In this document: positions 24,301 through 36,087 of the stretch, piece by piece | How the letters are laid out: each line of letters opens with the position of its first letter | Numbering within the stretch: position 1 is the first letter of the stretch | Assembly (NCBI RefSeq): GCF_000224145.3 | Contig: NC_020167.2 | Span: 5,687,193 to 5,751,192 of the forward strand | Reading direction: 5' to 3' | Length of the DNA stretch: 64,000 bases | DNA from: Ciona intestinalis | Lineage: Eukaryota; Chordata; Ascidiacea; Phlebobranchia; Cionidae | Notes under the pieces: model-generated | Told to the model about the DNA's origin: nothing | Databases searched by the model: none | What the model saw: only the letters and a program-made list of their open reading frames with translations | Made by a program: the position numbers and the translations under genes

Positions 24301-27271
24301 AGAAGTATCGAGTAAAAGGCATCGAGTACGTGCAATTAGGGAGGTGCAAAAAATAAAACCGTTTGCACTGGGGCACAAAATGCAAACATTTAACAATTAA
24401 AGACGAATATTGTTTTTTGTGTGTGTCTATGATATAAACATAAACATATGCATATGGAAATTATGTATTTAGACTATGCTACATTTATACCATACCGTGA
24501 AGAAAAGTTTAAATAAAAAGTAAAAGTTGTTTAATGACATCCATCAATATAAAACGTCTATGTAACATGTAATAATAATTTATACTTAAGGATAACTATA
24601 TACGTACGCAGATAGTCGGACGTTTAGTTCACCAGATGAAGTGACGTCATGAAATCCCATATCCTGCCGCAAAATAGCACGGAAGTAAGCGACCCTGATC
24701 CGCTTCGTCTGTCTGTGTGTAGAAAAACATATTTCAGATTTACGCACGATTTAAAACTAGCAGTAGGCTACGCAATACAACTAGGCCTGGTAAAGAAAAT
24801 AAAAACTGGAATATAGTAGGATGCAGGAACACGGTACACCTTTAGCACACAATATCTCAGTATCCTGATCGTGTTGTAAACAATTAACAACGGTCTGGGA
24901 GTCGTGAGGACACGGTTTTATAATTCTTTGAATGTGCATTGTTTACAACCAGGCGGGACGGGGAAATAGAATGAAAAGTGTCCCATCTCCCCCCCACCCT
25001 ATAAACCAAGCAGAGCAAACGTCTGTTTATCTAAACCCAATCTAGTATGATAAAATACATTAGATTCAGTGTTAAAATTTAAGCAACCAAAGTTCACCTG
25101 ACTGACGCCAAAGACCAACAGCCGACTTGGATGGTCGCAAAGAAAAGGACCGCGCACGCGATGTACACGAAGTAGTAGACATATTTCAATGACTCGTCCT
25201 TGAATCCATTTAAAGTCGGAGCTACTGTTGTGTCCCATTCCCTGAAGATACCCGGATATTTTATAAACTTTATTACATAATATAGTATATATACAGGCAT
25301 GCTAGTAGGTAAAACCCATTCTATATGCAGTATCCATGAACTATAAGCAACAAAGACTGCTGAATGGGATAAGTTTTCATTTGTAAATGGGGAAAATGAA
25401 AGAATGATTTAGCTATATTGATAACATACATAAAACCCTGTTAGTAATTGCTTACGATTCGTTCAGTGTTGTCAAGTTCATTGCGTAGCAGATATTATAT
25501 TGTAGCTGGCATTGTAAGTATCGACCATAAGTTGTAAACTCAGTGGTAAGTTGGCCAAAGAAAATGAACATGACGGGTAGACCTGCGCCATGTATAACAG
25601 CCGCCAATGTTCCTATGGTCATCAGAAGGTAATCGATGCCAGTAGCGAAGCGAAGCTGTAAAATAAACCAAATTATTATTTTTTTTAAATTATATGCAGA
25701 AAGTTCGAGAATATCTAGTTTGTCACCGTAATTATAACTGTGTTCGCTACTAAATATACACGCCCCTGTAAGTTATTTTATGTAAAGATTTTGGATTTTC
25801 AGAAGAATGCTTTTTTGACACTTACAAGTTTATAGTAGGGAACGGTGGGTACGTCCTCTTTCTCTTTCTTTTCCTTTTTTCCATCTGACCCATTATCGGA
25901 GCCCATCGTGCTTCCGTCTTTGGTACGAGAGAACGAAGTTTCCACTACGTTTTCTTCTACTGGCTTTATTCTAAATTATTACAAAGCAAAAGTAATAAAT
26001 TTTTGGCGTAATTAAGTCTCACTTTACACAATTGCGAAATAAATATGGTAATTTGAAGTAGGTAAAATGTTGTGAAACTTGAACAGTAAAATCTAATAAA
26101 GAATATTCTTACAAATTGTATAAATTTGTTAGAAATGCTCAGAGTAAAAGTAAGTTAGTTTTATTTTAAAGTTGTTTTGACTTCTTATGCTTAACCCACA
26201 AAGTTTAAACAATAGGGCGGAAACAGCAACAGCAAGCTACACCACGCACTTTAAAGCGGAAATTTTATCGCGATGAATCTGCGTTTGAAAATGAGCGATA
26301 ATGAAAAAAAGAACGATGAGGGTAAAGGAAAACGGAAATGCCTCATCTGAGTTAATTCCTTTTCTTAAGCTTTTAGGGTTTGTCCAAATGTTTGAGACCG
26401 AAGCTATTCTCCTTATATACTGTAAATGCGCACAGACGCGTTCAGTCCAGGACGACTCGCACGTGACCAATGACGCCATAACAAGTGATTCCATTGAAAA
26501 TCAGTGACTGTCACAGGAATTTAAGGGGCTTTTTAACCTAGACAACTAAACAAGCATCTTACTGCTGCCCAAGCAAGTTTTGGTCATTCTTTTTCTTGCA
26601 ATAAAACACTTTCACACCAAAAAACTAAAAACCTAGTTTACTGTATATACTTGCGCCTTGCAGATTTACAGTAAACAGTAGCAAATAACCGCCATGTACT
26701 GTCTCAGCATTCGTTTCTCTAACTTGTCTACTAAAATTTAGAATTGACACGCTTCCGGTAGTGGCATGACGTCACGCTCATTATTTATCTAAACCGAATT
26801 TCCGTGGCTTTGTGTGCGACATCTAAACGCCTCGTATGTTTTGTTTTAGCTTCAGTTATTCTATCTTTTATCCGGGTTCACACACCAGTCACTTAACAGT
26901 TACATGAAGGACGTTTAAGAGTCTTGTAGCCACTGTACATTTGCAATGGTACAACACTTAACACAATTCAACACTCTCCATTAATAATTTAAATGCAGCC
27001 ACGCTTTGATCTATCTCGGCGCGAACACATAACACGTACATTTGTGCTGGTAGTATCTTTTATTTGGTATTTGGGGACACTGTGAGTCACGCATGCCTCG
27101 AGTGCGTGCTAAAAAATTAAATTAACATCGAACGAGGACATTTTGACAGTAGGATACGAATTTATTGTACTACCAATATAACAGTAAGCTAGTAGTGTAG
27201 TATGGCAATTATGTGTACTTTAAATCACGCTTGTTTACTTACGTTTCACTGCCATCTACGTCCGGCGGCAT
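15386..27271 (-). CDS. abcb1-like: P-glycoprotein-type ABC transporter, copy B, 26 exons, 1347 aa
   Basis: Complete full-size ABCB efflux pump. Exons in gene order: 27243-27271, 25826-25970, 25456-25655, 25098-25241, 24608-24712, 23531-23702, 23266-23390, 21408-21621, 21013-21195, 20558-20674, 20137-20349, 19849-20029, 19493-19720, 19099-19353, 18716-18894, 18372-18582, 18104-18253, 17875-17980, 17566-17706, 16927-17083, 16656-16853, 16485-16597, 16215-16308, 15964-16110, 15609-15778, 15386-15452 (4044 nt, in phase throughout). Walker A about 458-465 and 1127-1134; signatures 562-569 (MSGGQKQR) and 1233-1240 (LSGGQKQR); Walker B D586-E587 and D1257-E1258; H-loop H1289. The start lies in a 29-nt first exon followed by a 1.3-kb intron. 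Exon lengths equal those of copy A except exons 2 and 14, which differ by multiples of three. Intron 7 is 1.6 kb, against 0.35 kb in copy A. The last exons face those of copy A. Confidence 0.95.
20744..20922 (-). mobile_element. MITE copy (family M) in intron 9 of ABC copy B
   Basis: TATAGAGTAAGATGGGGCACC at the left, TGCCCCCACCCTACTGTATT at the right, with the family interior. The matching intron of copy A lacks it. Confidence 0.85.
23157..23235 (+). mobile_element. SINE 3'-part fragment in intron 7 of ABC copy B
   Basis: Contains the shared core AGCTGGCACGAGGTG, CAGAACACC and CGACTGTCGTT found in all copies of the dispersed SINE-like family. No head is visible. Confidence 0.7.
23739..23938 (+). 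mobile_element. MITE copy (family M), near-complete, intron 5 of ABC copy B
   Basis: One of the best preserved copies. The ends are inverted repeats: AGTAGGATGGGGGAAGATGG on the left and the inverse of a closely similar sequence on the right, flanked by TATA-rich DNA. About 200 bp and no coding capacity. Confidence 0.92.
24811..25003 (-). mobile_element. MITE copy (family M) in intron 4 of ABC copy B
   Basis: ATATAGTAGGATGCAGGAAC start and TCCCATCTCCCCCCCACCCT end, with the reverse-oriented family interior. Confidence 0.88.
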
Positions 27272-28799
27272 TTTAACTCAGTTCAATATGCTCTCCCTAA
27301 GTGCTATGCAGTGTTTTAGATTAGACGGTCTATAAGTATTAACATTTACTTCGCAACTGATATACAAGCATGAAACTACCAAGTATATAACTGACACCTA
27401 TCCCCAATTTGCTCTTGCACTGTTCTTTAGTTACACTCTGGCTCGGTAAACAGCAGCGCTGTATAGGCCGGGACGTTGTGCCGGGGCACCCTCTCGGAGT
27501 ATTCTTGTTTCTTTTTTATCTTGTTCACTCCGTTACCTATCGTCTAACGCTAACCTAATGCACCCAGGAAAAGCGCTGTCAGCGTCACATTCAAATCTTA
27601 ACTTATCAGTCATGCTTTTGAAATACTTGAAGTGAATGTTTTATATCAGCATTTGGCGAGCGCGTAATTTAAAATGGACGTTTATTTCTATTTAGTAAAA
27701 GCACACAGCGAGCATTTTATCGTTTAATATTCATTTGTGTTGTTACCTGTAAGTCCCTTATGACTTCGACAAACATAAATTTAGCAATAAACGAAATAAA
27801 ACCGTTCTGTTTAACACCACCAGTCTGCACTATGACTAAATACACTTGTTTATAAAAAGGGCGTAATTTCTTAACTCATCTGAAATCTAATCTATAGACC
27901 GAGCACTCGTATACAAGCAGCATACGTATTCTTGTAAGTGACCTTCACGGTGTCCGAGTATGGGCCAGTCTGCCCGTTGGCCGTTTTCGCGGAAATAGGT
28001 GCAAATAAGCCTGAGGGGTTTGAGAAGCATCGGGATTCTACTTTCGACGCCTTTGTTATTAGGCAGCAATAAAGCATCGACAACGTCTAATCTCTTTGTT
28101 CTATATGAGCAAATTTCGGCAACGAAGAACTTGACCAGTTTATGCGCCCTTAACTTCGTACTGATACACCAGGGAAATGGTTGAGCGGTAACTAACCCGA
28201 ACATTTGGCGACACTCTGCTCGTAAGTGGTGGAAATTACGTTATTTAAGCCGTGTCAACCGAACGCGAATATTCTCACGAGAGTTGGTTTATTATTTTAC
28301 TTTTATGAGAATCATGTGCTTTAAATTACACGTAGACAGTTATTGGGTAAGGATTTACCTCTGTTTGCTTATATGTGAAATTAAATAGAACCAGGAATTC
28401 AAATTCAATGGGATTTTAGCGACATATCTTCATACGAATCAAGCGTTCTACAACACACTAACTCGTGATCTCTCTTTCTCAATGGAAATCGTTCGATATC
28501 ACCCACGCGCAGGTCCCGTGATGCCTATTTTCTCAATAATAGAGTTGAATAGAACAAAAGCGCGGTCAAACATCGAACCACCGGCTTTTTTTGAGCTACC
28601 GCACGAACAAAACGCATCACGAGATTGCTGCTGGGTATTGCATCATTCGTCTGTAACATGCTCTTGCCTCAATAAGTGACCTTTTGTGTTATAAACAAAA
28701 TGCAGCAAGATTTGCGGAGTTATATGAAACCACTCCAATCAGAAGATTGCTTAAATCTCGCTTTAACGTCGCTAAAAATACTTGTTCGTCCACACATAA

Positions 28800-28973
28800 C
28801 ATATAGTAGTATGGGGGTCACCTTTCTAATTTTTCGTCTTTGGTAGTAAACAAAGCAAATCAAAGAATTATCAAACTGTATCAAAAAGAACCTGCATCTT
28901 GTTTAAAACACGATCAGAGTATTTAGATAATGTGTGCGAAACGTGTCCCATCTTACCCCGCAGTACTATACAT
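28800..28973 (+). mobile_element. MITE copy (family M)
   Basis: ATATAGTAGTATGGGGGTCA start, GTGTCCCATCTTACCCCGCA end, and the GTTTAAAACACGATCAGAGT core. Confidence 0.85.
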
Positions 28974-29707
28974 ATTGTGCAACCCCCAAGGTTATGATAA
29001 GGTTTCGGAACTTCAAAGAAATTCCTTCTCATGTACCGTGACAATTCTAAATTCTCAAGAATATACTTAAGCCGCTTCACAGGGATTTAGAAAAGTTCAC
29101 AATAACAAGACAGGTGAACAAAAACAAACATACAATGTGTTTGTAAACAGTGGATGGGAAAGTAAACGCAGCGTGTGAGAATATTTCAAGCGCAAGGACG
29201 TACAAGTTCCAATTTTGGCCTTGAAAAAATCGGAAGAAATTGTTTTGTTCATCAGAAACATATACATATAAAAGCGCTTAAAATAAGCATTAAATTTAAA
29301 CCACGCAAAACAGTTTGCAATGTATCTCTTTTTTACTTTCAATCACTTTGTCCACATACACATACATTTGACTGCAGTATGTGCTACGATTATTTACTTA
29401 TTCTAAGATTATAAGACTCATGCCCAATTTTCTTAATTTAAACCTGCAAGCTACCGCACTATAAGAATTGTCTTACTGCCTTCGTGGTACTTATGATATA
29501 CACGCTTCGTATCTGGCCTTCGTAATAGCCAGAGCAGAAGGGTATGATTAGAGAGACAGTATAACGCGAAGTAAAATAAAGCGCACAATTACCAGTGACG
29601 AAGCGAAAAAGATAACTGAGATAAAATTATGGCTGGAAATGGGTGATTATGAAAGGTTAGTTTGTGGGCAAAATATGTTCTGGACTCTAAACCAATGAAA
29701 AAATTAT

Positions 29708-29894
29708 ATCCAGTAGAGTGGGGAAAGATGGGACACTTTTTTAATCTATGTTCTCTTCCTATTTTGTGTTAAACAAAGAACATTCAAAGAAATATAAAAC
29801 CGTATGCTTACGACTCCCATGGACCATTTAAAACACGATCAGGATATTTAGATATTACGAGCTAAAGGTGTCCCGTCTTTCCACACCCTACTTA
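29708..29894 (+). mobile_element. MITE copy (family M)
   Basis: CAGTAGAGTGGGGAAAGATG start and GGTGTCCCGTCTTTCCACAC end, with the AAAACACGATCAGGATATTT core. Confidence 0.88.
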
Positions 29895-31682
29895 CATTTT
29901 TTGTAAGTATGACTTTGTGTGAGAAGCTCTAACAACAATTTAGCTAAGATTTTTTTAAATTGGCTGCTTGTATGGCAACAACATAAAGCCAATAATAACA
30001 TAACTATATCCAGTTTCGCTTCTGCACAAAAAGGTGCAATTTTAGCAGCTAGCGAAGCCGTAAGGTTTATGTTTTTTTTCAGTTTTACATTTAAAAAGGA
30101 AGTTATTCTATATATCTACAACATATAACTTTAATGCATTACTTACTTGTTTTTGTTCATATCTTTCGTCATGATCTTTTATTTGTTCTTGGGACTGCTG
30201 CGTTCATTCGCTCTTTATTCTAATCTATTTGTTTAATCTATAGGCTACCTGCAAACAAAAAGAGCATTCGCAGTGAAGAATACGAAGCGTATGAGCTGTT
30301 CAACGAGAGGAAGCCTACATATATATTCACAATTGCGTAAGAACCACTCATGTTTCATTTGTATACGCGATCCAATTTCCAACAGGCTTTCACCAAAACG
30401 TCAAGCAGGGGTACGTATCGGACTATAGGCCTTAGCTCAGAGCGAACATAGGCGAACAGTTTAATTGAGGTTACTGTATCAGCCTTACCGCTGTTCTAAC
30501 TCGTAAAGTACCTTACCGTAAAACTATTGTTGCGAGTTATGTGTGCTGCGACAGTTTACATCCAACAAAACACACAAAAGCTGCTATGCTTAAATGTTAT
30601 ATCCCACGTCTGTTCGGTAATACTGGCAATGGTGAGAGCGTAGGCTACATGGCGTTTTACAAGGTATAAAATGCTACATAACAGCGTTGTCAAATTTGGT
30701 CTTTGCCCTTGCCCGTTGGTCGGATTTTAAATTATTGATAATCGGCTCGCCTTTCCTTTAGTGCACGTCCTTTCTAACAACCATGTGAGCACAACTATCG
30801 TAAAACGCGTTCGGTGGGCTAAATCATCTTTTCCATCAAATAAAGTGCTTCTGCAAAATTTTAACAGAAAATAATGTTGCTAAAATTGCCAGTATATACG
30901 ATCCGCCGAATTGCGACTGTCTGAGATTGTTAAACTCTTGGTAGAATGGCCCTTATCTCATTTACAGTGCTTGAGCAAATTCCAACGCTTTTTATAACAT
31001 TTCTATTGGATGTTCGAATCGGATGAGTAACTATGTTTACATTCTTGTCGCTATGACGTCATACACCGAAGCATTGTGACGTGTAGTAAGACGCGAAAAT
31101 CAGCTGGTCTTACTTTATCAGATACCAGAGTTCTATAACTCTTGTTTACAAAGTTAGCAACCTTGCAGCTTTTCATGAATTCTTTTTATCTATTTGTATT
31201 AAAAGTTTGTTTAGGTTTAATAAGTGACCGCAGGAATGGTTTATCACTTTATACTCGTTCGTTATTAATCAAGGCGTATGCACATTGAGATTGTTTAATT
31301 AATATTAATGTAACTTAATATCTCAATGGCAGGTAAAAATAATTGATTACAGTTAGCATCCTGTGTGTAACATTACCGGGAAAACAAGTTACGAGCAAAC
31401 TCTTTAGTGATAAAGTTAGAACTGGCGCAGGATTAGAGCTAGCACGAGGTACAGTTTACTATTTGAAGTTGTATATGTAAAATATATGCTGTTAAGTTAC
31501 CTAACAAACATTTTATAGTTTAGTTGATAGTTAAAAGTTAGTTTACACTATATATATATAAGTTAATTTCAGATTTATGTTAGTCAAAAAACTCTTAAAG
31601 ATAATTAAAAACACAGTTTTTATTAAACTTGTTAAATAATTTTTTTTAATTTTAGGTTGAGATAAGAAATGCCTGCTGGCCA

Positions 31683-34600
31683 ATGATTTGGACAAAAACT
31701 ACACCTTACTTGAAAAATATGGGTCCAAAACCTGGGAGTGGAATTTTAGGTTCACTTAGAGAGAAGTTGCTCAAAAACTGGTTTGTTTTGGGAATTGTTC
31801 TGGTCATTCTGCTGGCAAGAGCAAACCCAGAATTCGGAGCTAAAGGGGGTTTGTAAATTACTATAGTGATAAACTGATAACCAACAACTCAATAGAATAA
31901 TTTTTTATAAAATTTTGCACAAGGTGTATGAAACAGTACACCCGTGTTATATCGACTGTCGTTTTTAGCCATGTGGGAATAAAAAAGTTACATTCGTTCA
32001 TTCATTCATTCACATTCAATTTTAATAACAATGTGTTTAAAGCTTATCATCATGCTGGTAAAAAATCATCAATTTTTTGTTGTACAATATTTTGATATTA
32101 CTAATTAAATTAATTAAACTGGTATAAAACAGTACTGAAATTGTGTATGTGCTTTTCATAGTTAAATCATTCGTTGGAATATCACAGGAAACTATTCAGT
32201 CACCATAGATGAATCAGTAGTTTCCTAATAAGCGAAACAAAGCACACACTTCCAAAGATAATTAGTATCTTTCTAATGTTTCCTGTTTTCCCTGGTCTAC
32301 CTGTTATGATGAATGGTACATGTTAAAATAAATTATGAAACCTTAACATAGGTGCTGGTCAAAAAATAGCCATTCATGTTCTCGTGTGTTGGAACTTTTA
32401 GGGTTTTCAGTTTCACAGAGCGCTGTATATTTGTACCCGCACTGTACTAACATTAAATCAATGATGTTTTCTTAGGGCCATTGATGCCAGAGATTACCGT
32501 AAAGTACATCGCAGTGTCACTCATCTTTTTTAACAGTGGGTTATCATTAAAGACTGAAGAATTAAAAAAAGCATTGTTACAGGTACCAACATTTCTTATT
32601 TGCCAACAACTAGTCAACTATGATTCATGTAATATGGTTGTCTTGTGAGTTGACAACAATTTTAACTCAAATTGACAACAATTTTTTTTTCAGTTAACAA
32701 CAATTTTTAACTTTTTTACTTTTATTATGTATATTAGTATAGATTTTAGTCAATTTTATTCAATTTGAAAAACATCTAATTCATCCACAGGTTCAGCTCC
32801 ATACATTTATTCAATCATTTACTCTTCTGTTTACACCATGTGCGATGTGGATCCTCTTGCATTTCTTATCAAAGACTGCTATAAATGTTTATCTTATTCA
32901 AGGGTAGGTCAGCTCATGCTATTTAAGTTGTGTTATTGTTTTTATACAAATTATCAGCCACACAAAAAAAAAATAAAAAAATCCCCAAAAAATAATCGCC
33001 CAAAAGTAACATACTTGGTAACTTGTAAGCTGGCACGAAGTGTATGAAACAGAATGCCTGTATAATGACTGTAGTTTTCCGGCCATGCGAGGATATAGCA
33101 AGTCACATTCATTCCTTTATTCATTGTTATTACAATACCTTTGATCAAATTCTCTTCCAGTTTACAGATAGTAAGTTGCATGCCTCCACCTGTGTCATCT
33201 GCTGTCATATTCACAAAGACTGTTGGTGGAAATGATGCTGCAGCCATTTTCAATTCTGCTTTTGGCAGTTTTCTTGGTATCGTAGTCTCTCCAGTGCTTG
33301 TCTTTATGTTTGTAAGTCAGTTTTCCCCAATTTTAAATGATAAAGTAGGGTAGAGTGAGGGGTGATGGGATACCTTTAGTACATACTTTCAAAATATATA
33401 CGGTTTTACAACTCTTTGAATGTTCTTTGTTTACTATCAAAAAGGACGATAAAATAAATTAAAAATCTGTTCCATATCCCCTACCCTACTATAGTAAACA
33501 AATGTGAATCCAAAATACGATTTTTATTTTTACAAGTTTTTGCATTTTTTTACATTTTTTAACTTTTACAAATTATATTTGAATACCATGTTTCCACAGA
33601 TGGGTTCTTCATCCACCGTCCCATTCATTGATATTTTTTCAAGTTTATTTGTAACTGTGGTGGTACCAATCCTCGTAGGACAGGTAACTGGTTTACCAGC
33701 TATATTTAAATACTGTAATAAATTCTGCATACCTGACCCTGATCTGGTGCGCAGTTAAACACTTCAGTAATAAATTCCGCAAAGAATTAAACCATTCTTG
33801 TGTAAAGAAATGTAGTAAGAATCCGGTGGTACGAAAACGTAACAGACAAAAATCCAGCCCAACCAATTGTATAATAAAATATATATATTTCCCCTAAATG
33901 GCATCGTCAGTATCTTATTCGACTGAAAAAATAAAATTTACTAATAACTTCTCACATGTTACTATTACATGACTTAAAAATGACAATACCCCATTAGCTG
34001 ATACCCCAGGCCCCAGTAACCAACTTTTTAAACACCTTTTCAGATTGCTCGACAGTTTGTAAAGGGTTGGTTGGAACGAACGCAACCTCCTTTTGGAATC
34101 ATTGGCAGCTTTATTTTACTCCTGATAATCTACACAACATTCTGTGACACTTTTTCCAACTCAAACCTTAAAATCGATTACTTTAGTTTGGCATCGGTGG
34201 CTGCAACAGGTACTTTGTCAAGACTATGTTATCTAATATGCATATTCTATGCTTAAGGTTCTCCTTGCCCAGATACAAATGCTAGCTGTATTTTTTGGGT
34301 GAATTTGCATAATTAACGTTAACACAAAATCGATAAATTTTCATAATTAACACAAAATGTGCTGTTTTTTAATGGCTTGCCTGACTGAGTTTTTTTATGT
34401 AGTATTCCTATGGCAAGCTACTCTAATAACCTTGGTGTTCTTCATCACTACGAGAGTTACTTGGTTGGGATTTAAACCACAGGACACAGTGTGTGCAATG
34501 TTCTGTGCCACACATAAGTCTCTAACCCTGGGTAAGTTGGTCATAAAATATGAATAAGTCTGTATATATGTGGAGACTATAATTTTGCATCTAAAATGTT

Positions 34601-34915
34601 TCATCTTCAACAAAACTTGAATATCACTTCCAAGTTTATCATTTCAAAAATTTAAATATTCCCTTTCAAAAATTAATTTTAAAGGTTTTTTCCTTAAACT
34701 TTTATTTCTTTTTCTTTTACTGTTCTTATTTCTTCTTCACTTCAGGCATCCCGATGATAAAGATCATTTACCTGGGATCTCCTTACCTCTCCCTCCTCAC
34801 AATCCCTCTCCTCATCTACCATCCTACACAAATGCTCCTTGGAGGAGTCCTCGTCCAATCTGTTCGCTCCTGGATGCACAGAGCTCTTAAAACCGAGCTT
34901 CCTGCTCCTAGTTAA
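31683..34915 (+). CDS. slc10a7: Sodium/bile acid cotransporter 7 (SLC10A7), 8 exons, 361 aa
   Basis: Multi-pass carrier-like protein of the SLC10 family; in vertebrates SLC10A7 sits in the secretory pathway and influences calcium and glycosaminoglycan homeostasis. Exons: 31683-31848, 32476-32582, 32791-32903, 33161-33311, 33600-33683, 34044-34209, 34403-34531, 34746-34915 (1086 nt, phases consistent). Recognised by blocks highly similar to human SLC10A7: [11 protein letters not shown] in exon 4 followed by [30 protein letters not shown] in exon 6, THKSLTLG at the exon 7/8 border, and LLIYHP near the C-terminus. Translation could instead start at ATG 31719 (349 aa), which fits the usual N-terminus better. 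The frame is also open upstream of 31683 back to an AG acceptor at about 31655. An intron insertion of MITE (33343-33494) and SINE (about 32965-33128) is visible. Confidence 0.95.
31918..32020 (+). mobile_element. SINE 3'-part copy in intron 1 of SLC10A7
   Basis: AAGGTGTATGAAACAGTACA, CGTGTTATATCGACTGTCGT and a terminal run of CATT repeats, matching the tail of the other copies. Confidence 0.75.
32965..33128 (+). mobile_element. SINE 3'-part copy in intron 3 of SLC10A7
   Basis: AAGCTGGCACGAAGTGTATG, ATGACTGTAGTTTTCCGGCC, then a CATTCATT tail ending close to the splice acceptor of exon 4. Confidence 0.75.
33343..33494 (-). mobile_element. MITE copy (family M) in intron 4 of SLC10A7
   Basis: AGTAGGGTAGAGTGAGGGGT start, CCCTACCCTACTATAGT end; reverse-oriented and slightly shortened. 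Confidence 0.85.
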
Positions 34916-35331
34916 GTGGATGTTCACTAACGTCTCGACCTGCATCATGACTATCAACGACCGGAAAAAATAGCGACAAAGTTTGAAAATAATGACCAAG
35001 TACTAATTGATACAAACGCGCTATGGTGCTTGTGTAGTTAGGTGTTATTTTTCATTATTTATTCAGGTTTTCCGTGTGTAGCAAAAACTGCAGTTCAAGG
35101 TCAACATATCTATTTTAAATCTATTTATTCCGAAGCATTTTAGTTGTTTTTATACACATGTATTTTAGGCAATTTTTGATCCTTTTTTAGTTGGTATGCA
35201 TTTCCACACGTCCGAAACCAATTCATGAAGCTACACAAATCGAAGTTTGTTACTTATACCGTATTTTGCTTATATTCTATTTACTCAAGATGCTCTTCCT
35301 GTGAAATGTACTTATCAAGCCTTATAAACAT

Positions 35332-35337
35332 AATAAA
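35332..35337 (+). promoter_or_regulatory. Polyadenylation signal AATAAA, probably of SLC10A7
   Basis: First clear AATAAA after the SLC10A7 stop codon, about 0.4 kb downstream. Confidence 0.5.
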
Positions 35338-35399
35338 TGCGTCATATACTATGTAAATGTAATATATCGTGTCGTGATAGACGCCCGTATGTAAAACAC

Positions 35400-35690
35400 A
35401 TACTGATGGGTCAAGCGACGTTGCACAATTTTTTAGCGTAGGTTATGGGTTCAAGGCTCGTCGCTGCTACCATTGTGGGCGTGAGTGGACACTGAACTAC
35501 AATTTCTCCAACCCAGTGTTTACAATGGGTCGTCTGAATTGTCATTCATACATAAAAAATAAACAACAACGAAGTTACAATCGTGGTAACTCGTAAACTA
35601 GCACCAGGTTTAAACAGAACACCTGTGTTATAACGACTGTCGTTTTCCGACCACGCGAGGATAAAATAAGATACATTCAATTCCATGGCT
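35400..35690 (+). mobile_element. SINE, near full length with tRNA-like head
   Basis: Head resembles a tRNA-type promoter region, with the B-box-like GGGTTCAAGGC followed by TCGTCGCTGCTACCATTGTG and ATTTCTCCAACCCAGTG. The body has TAACTCGTAAACTAGCACCA, GTTATAACGACTGTCGTTTT and CCACGCGAGGATAAAATAAG, and the end is CATTC-rich. The best template for the family in this window together with 39140-39465. Confidence 0.8.
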
Positions 35691-35889
35691 CGGGTAACTG
35701 AGTTAGAAAACGATCGTAGTACGAACGAGTGGTTTTATTGACAGCAAGTACGATATCTGCATATACACCTTATGTTCAAGCGACACGAATCATGTTTAAT
35801 CTGCTTCCAATCTCATGCACTGCAATGCATAACCTGCAAATGCAAAATTCAACTTGTTATTCACCAAAACTATTTTTTGTTTATTTAAT

Positions 35890-36060
35890 ATATTAGGGAC
35901 ACCTTTAGCACATATTTCCAAATATTCGAAATAATATTAACAACGGTATATAGGAGTCGTGAGGATATGGTTTATCTTTTTTTAAAGTTTCTTTTTACCA
36001 CCAAATGGGGCGAGAAAATAGAATAAATAAAAATATCCCGGCTTCTCCCACCCTGTTATA
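35890..36060 (-). mobile_element. MITE copy (family M), 5'-truncated
   Basis: TTAGGGACACCTTTAGCACA start and CGGCTTCTCCCACCCTGTTA end. Lies directly after the stop codon of the THSD1-like gene, so it is probably part of its 3' UTR. Confidence 0.82.
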
Positions 36061-36087
36061 AAGGATTGTGAAGCGATATACCTTGTG

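Larger units (their letters stand above)
27272..31682. other. Intergenic region upstream of ABC copy B and SLC10A7
   Basis: About 4.4 kb with two MITE copies (28800-28973, 29708-29894) and otherwise unique AT-rich sequence. Short open frames occur (for example around 27890-28200, minus) but none shows family similarity or convincing splice context. The segment nearest 27271 should contain the promoter of copy B. Confidence 0.5.

Noticed and set aside
27887-28204. Minus-strand open frames of 105 and 63 aa
   Set aside because: Overlapping frames, no family similarity, no convincing splice acceptor, and no neighbouring exons. Probably chance.
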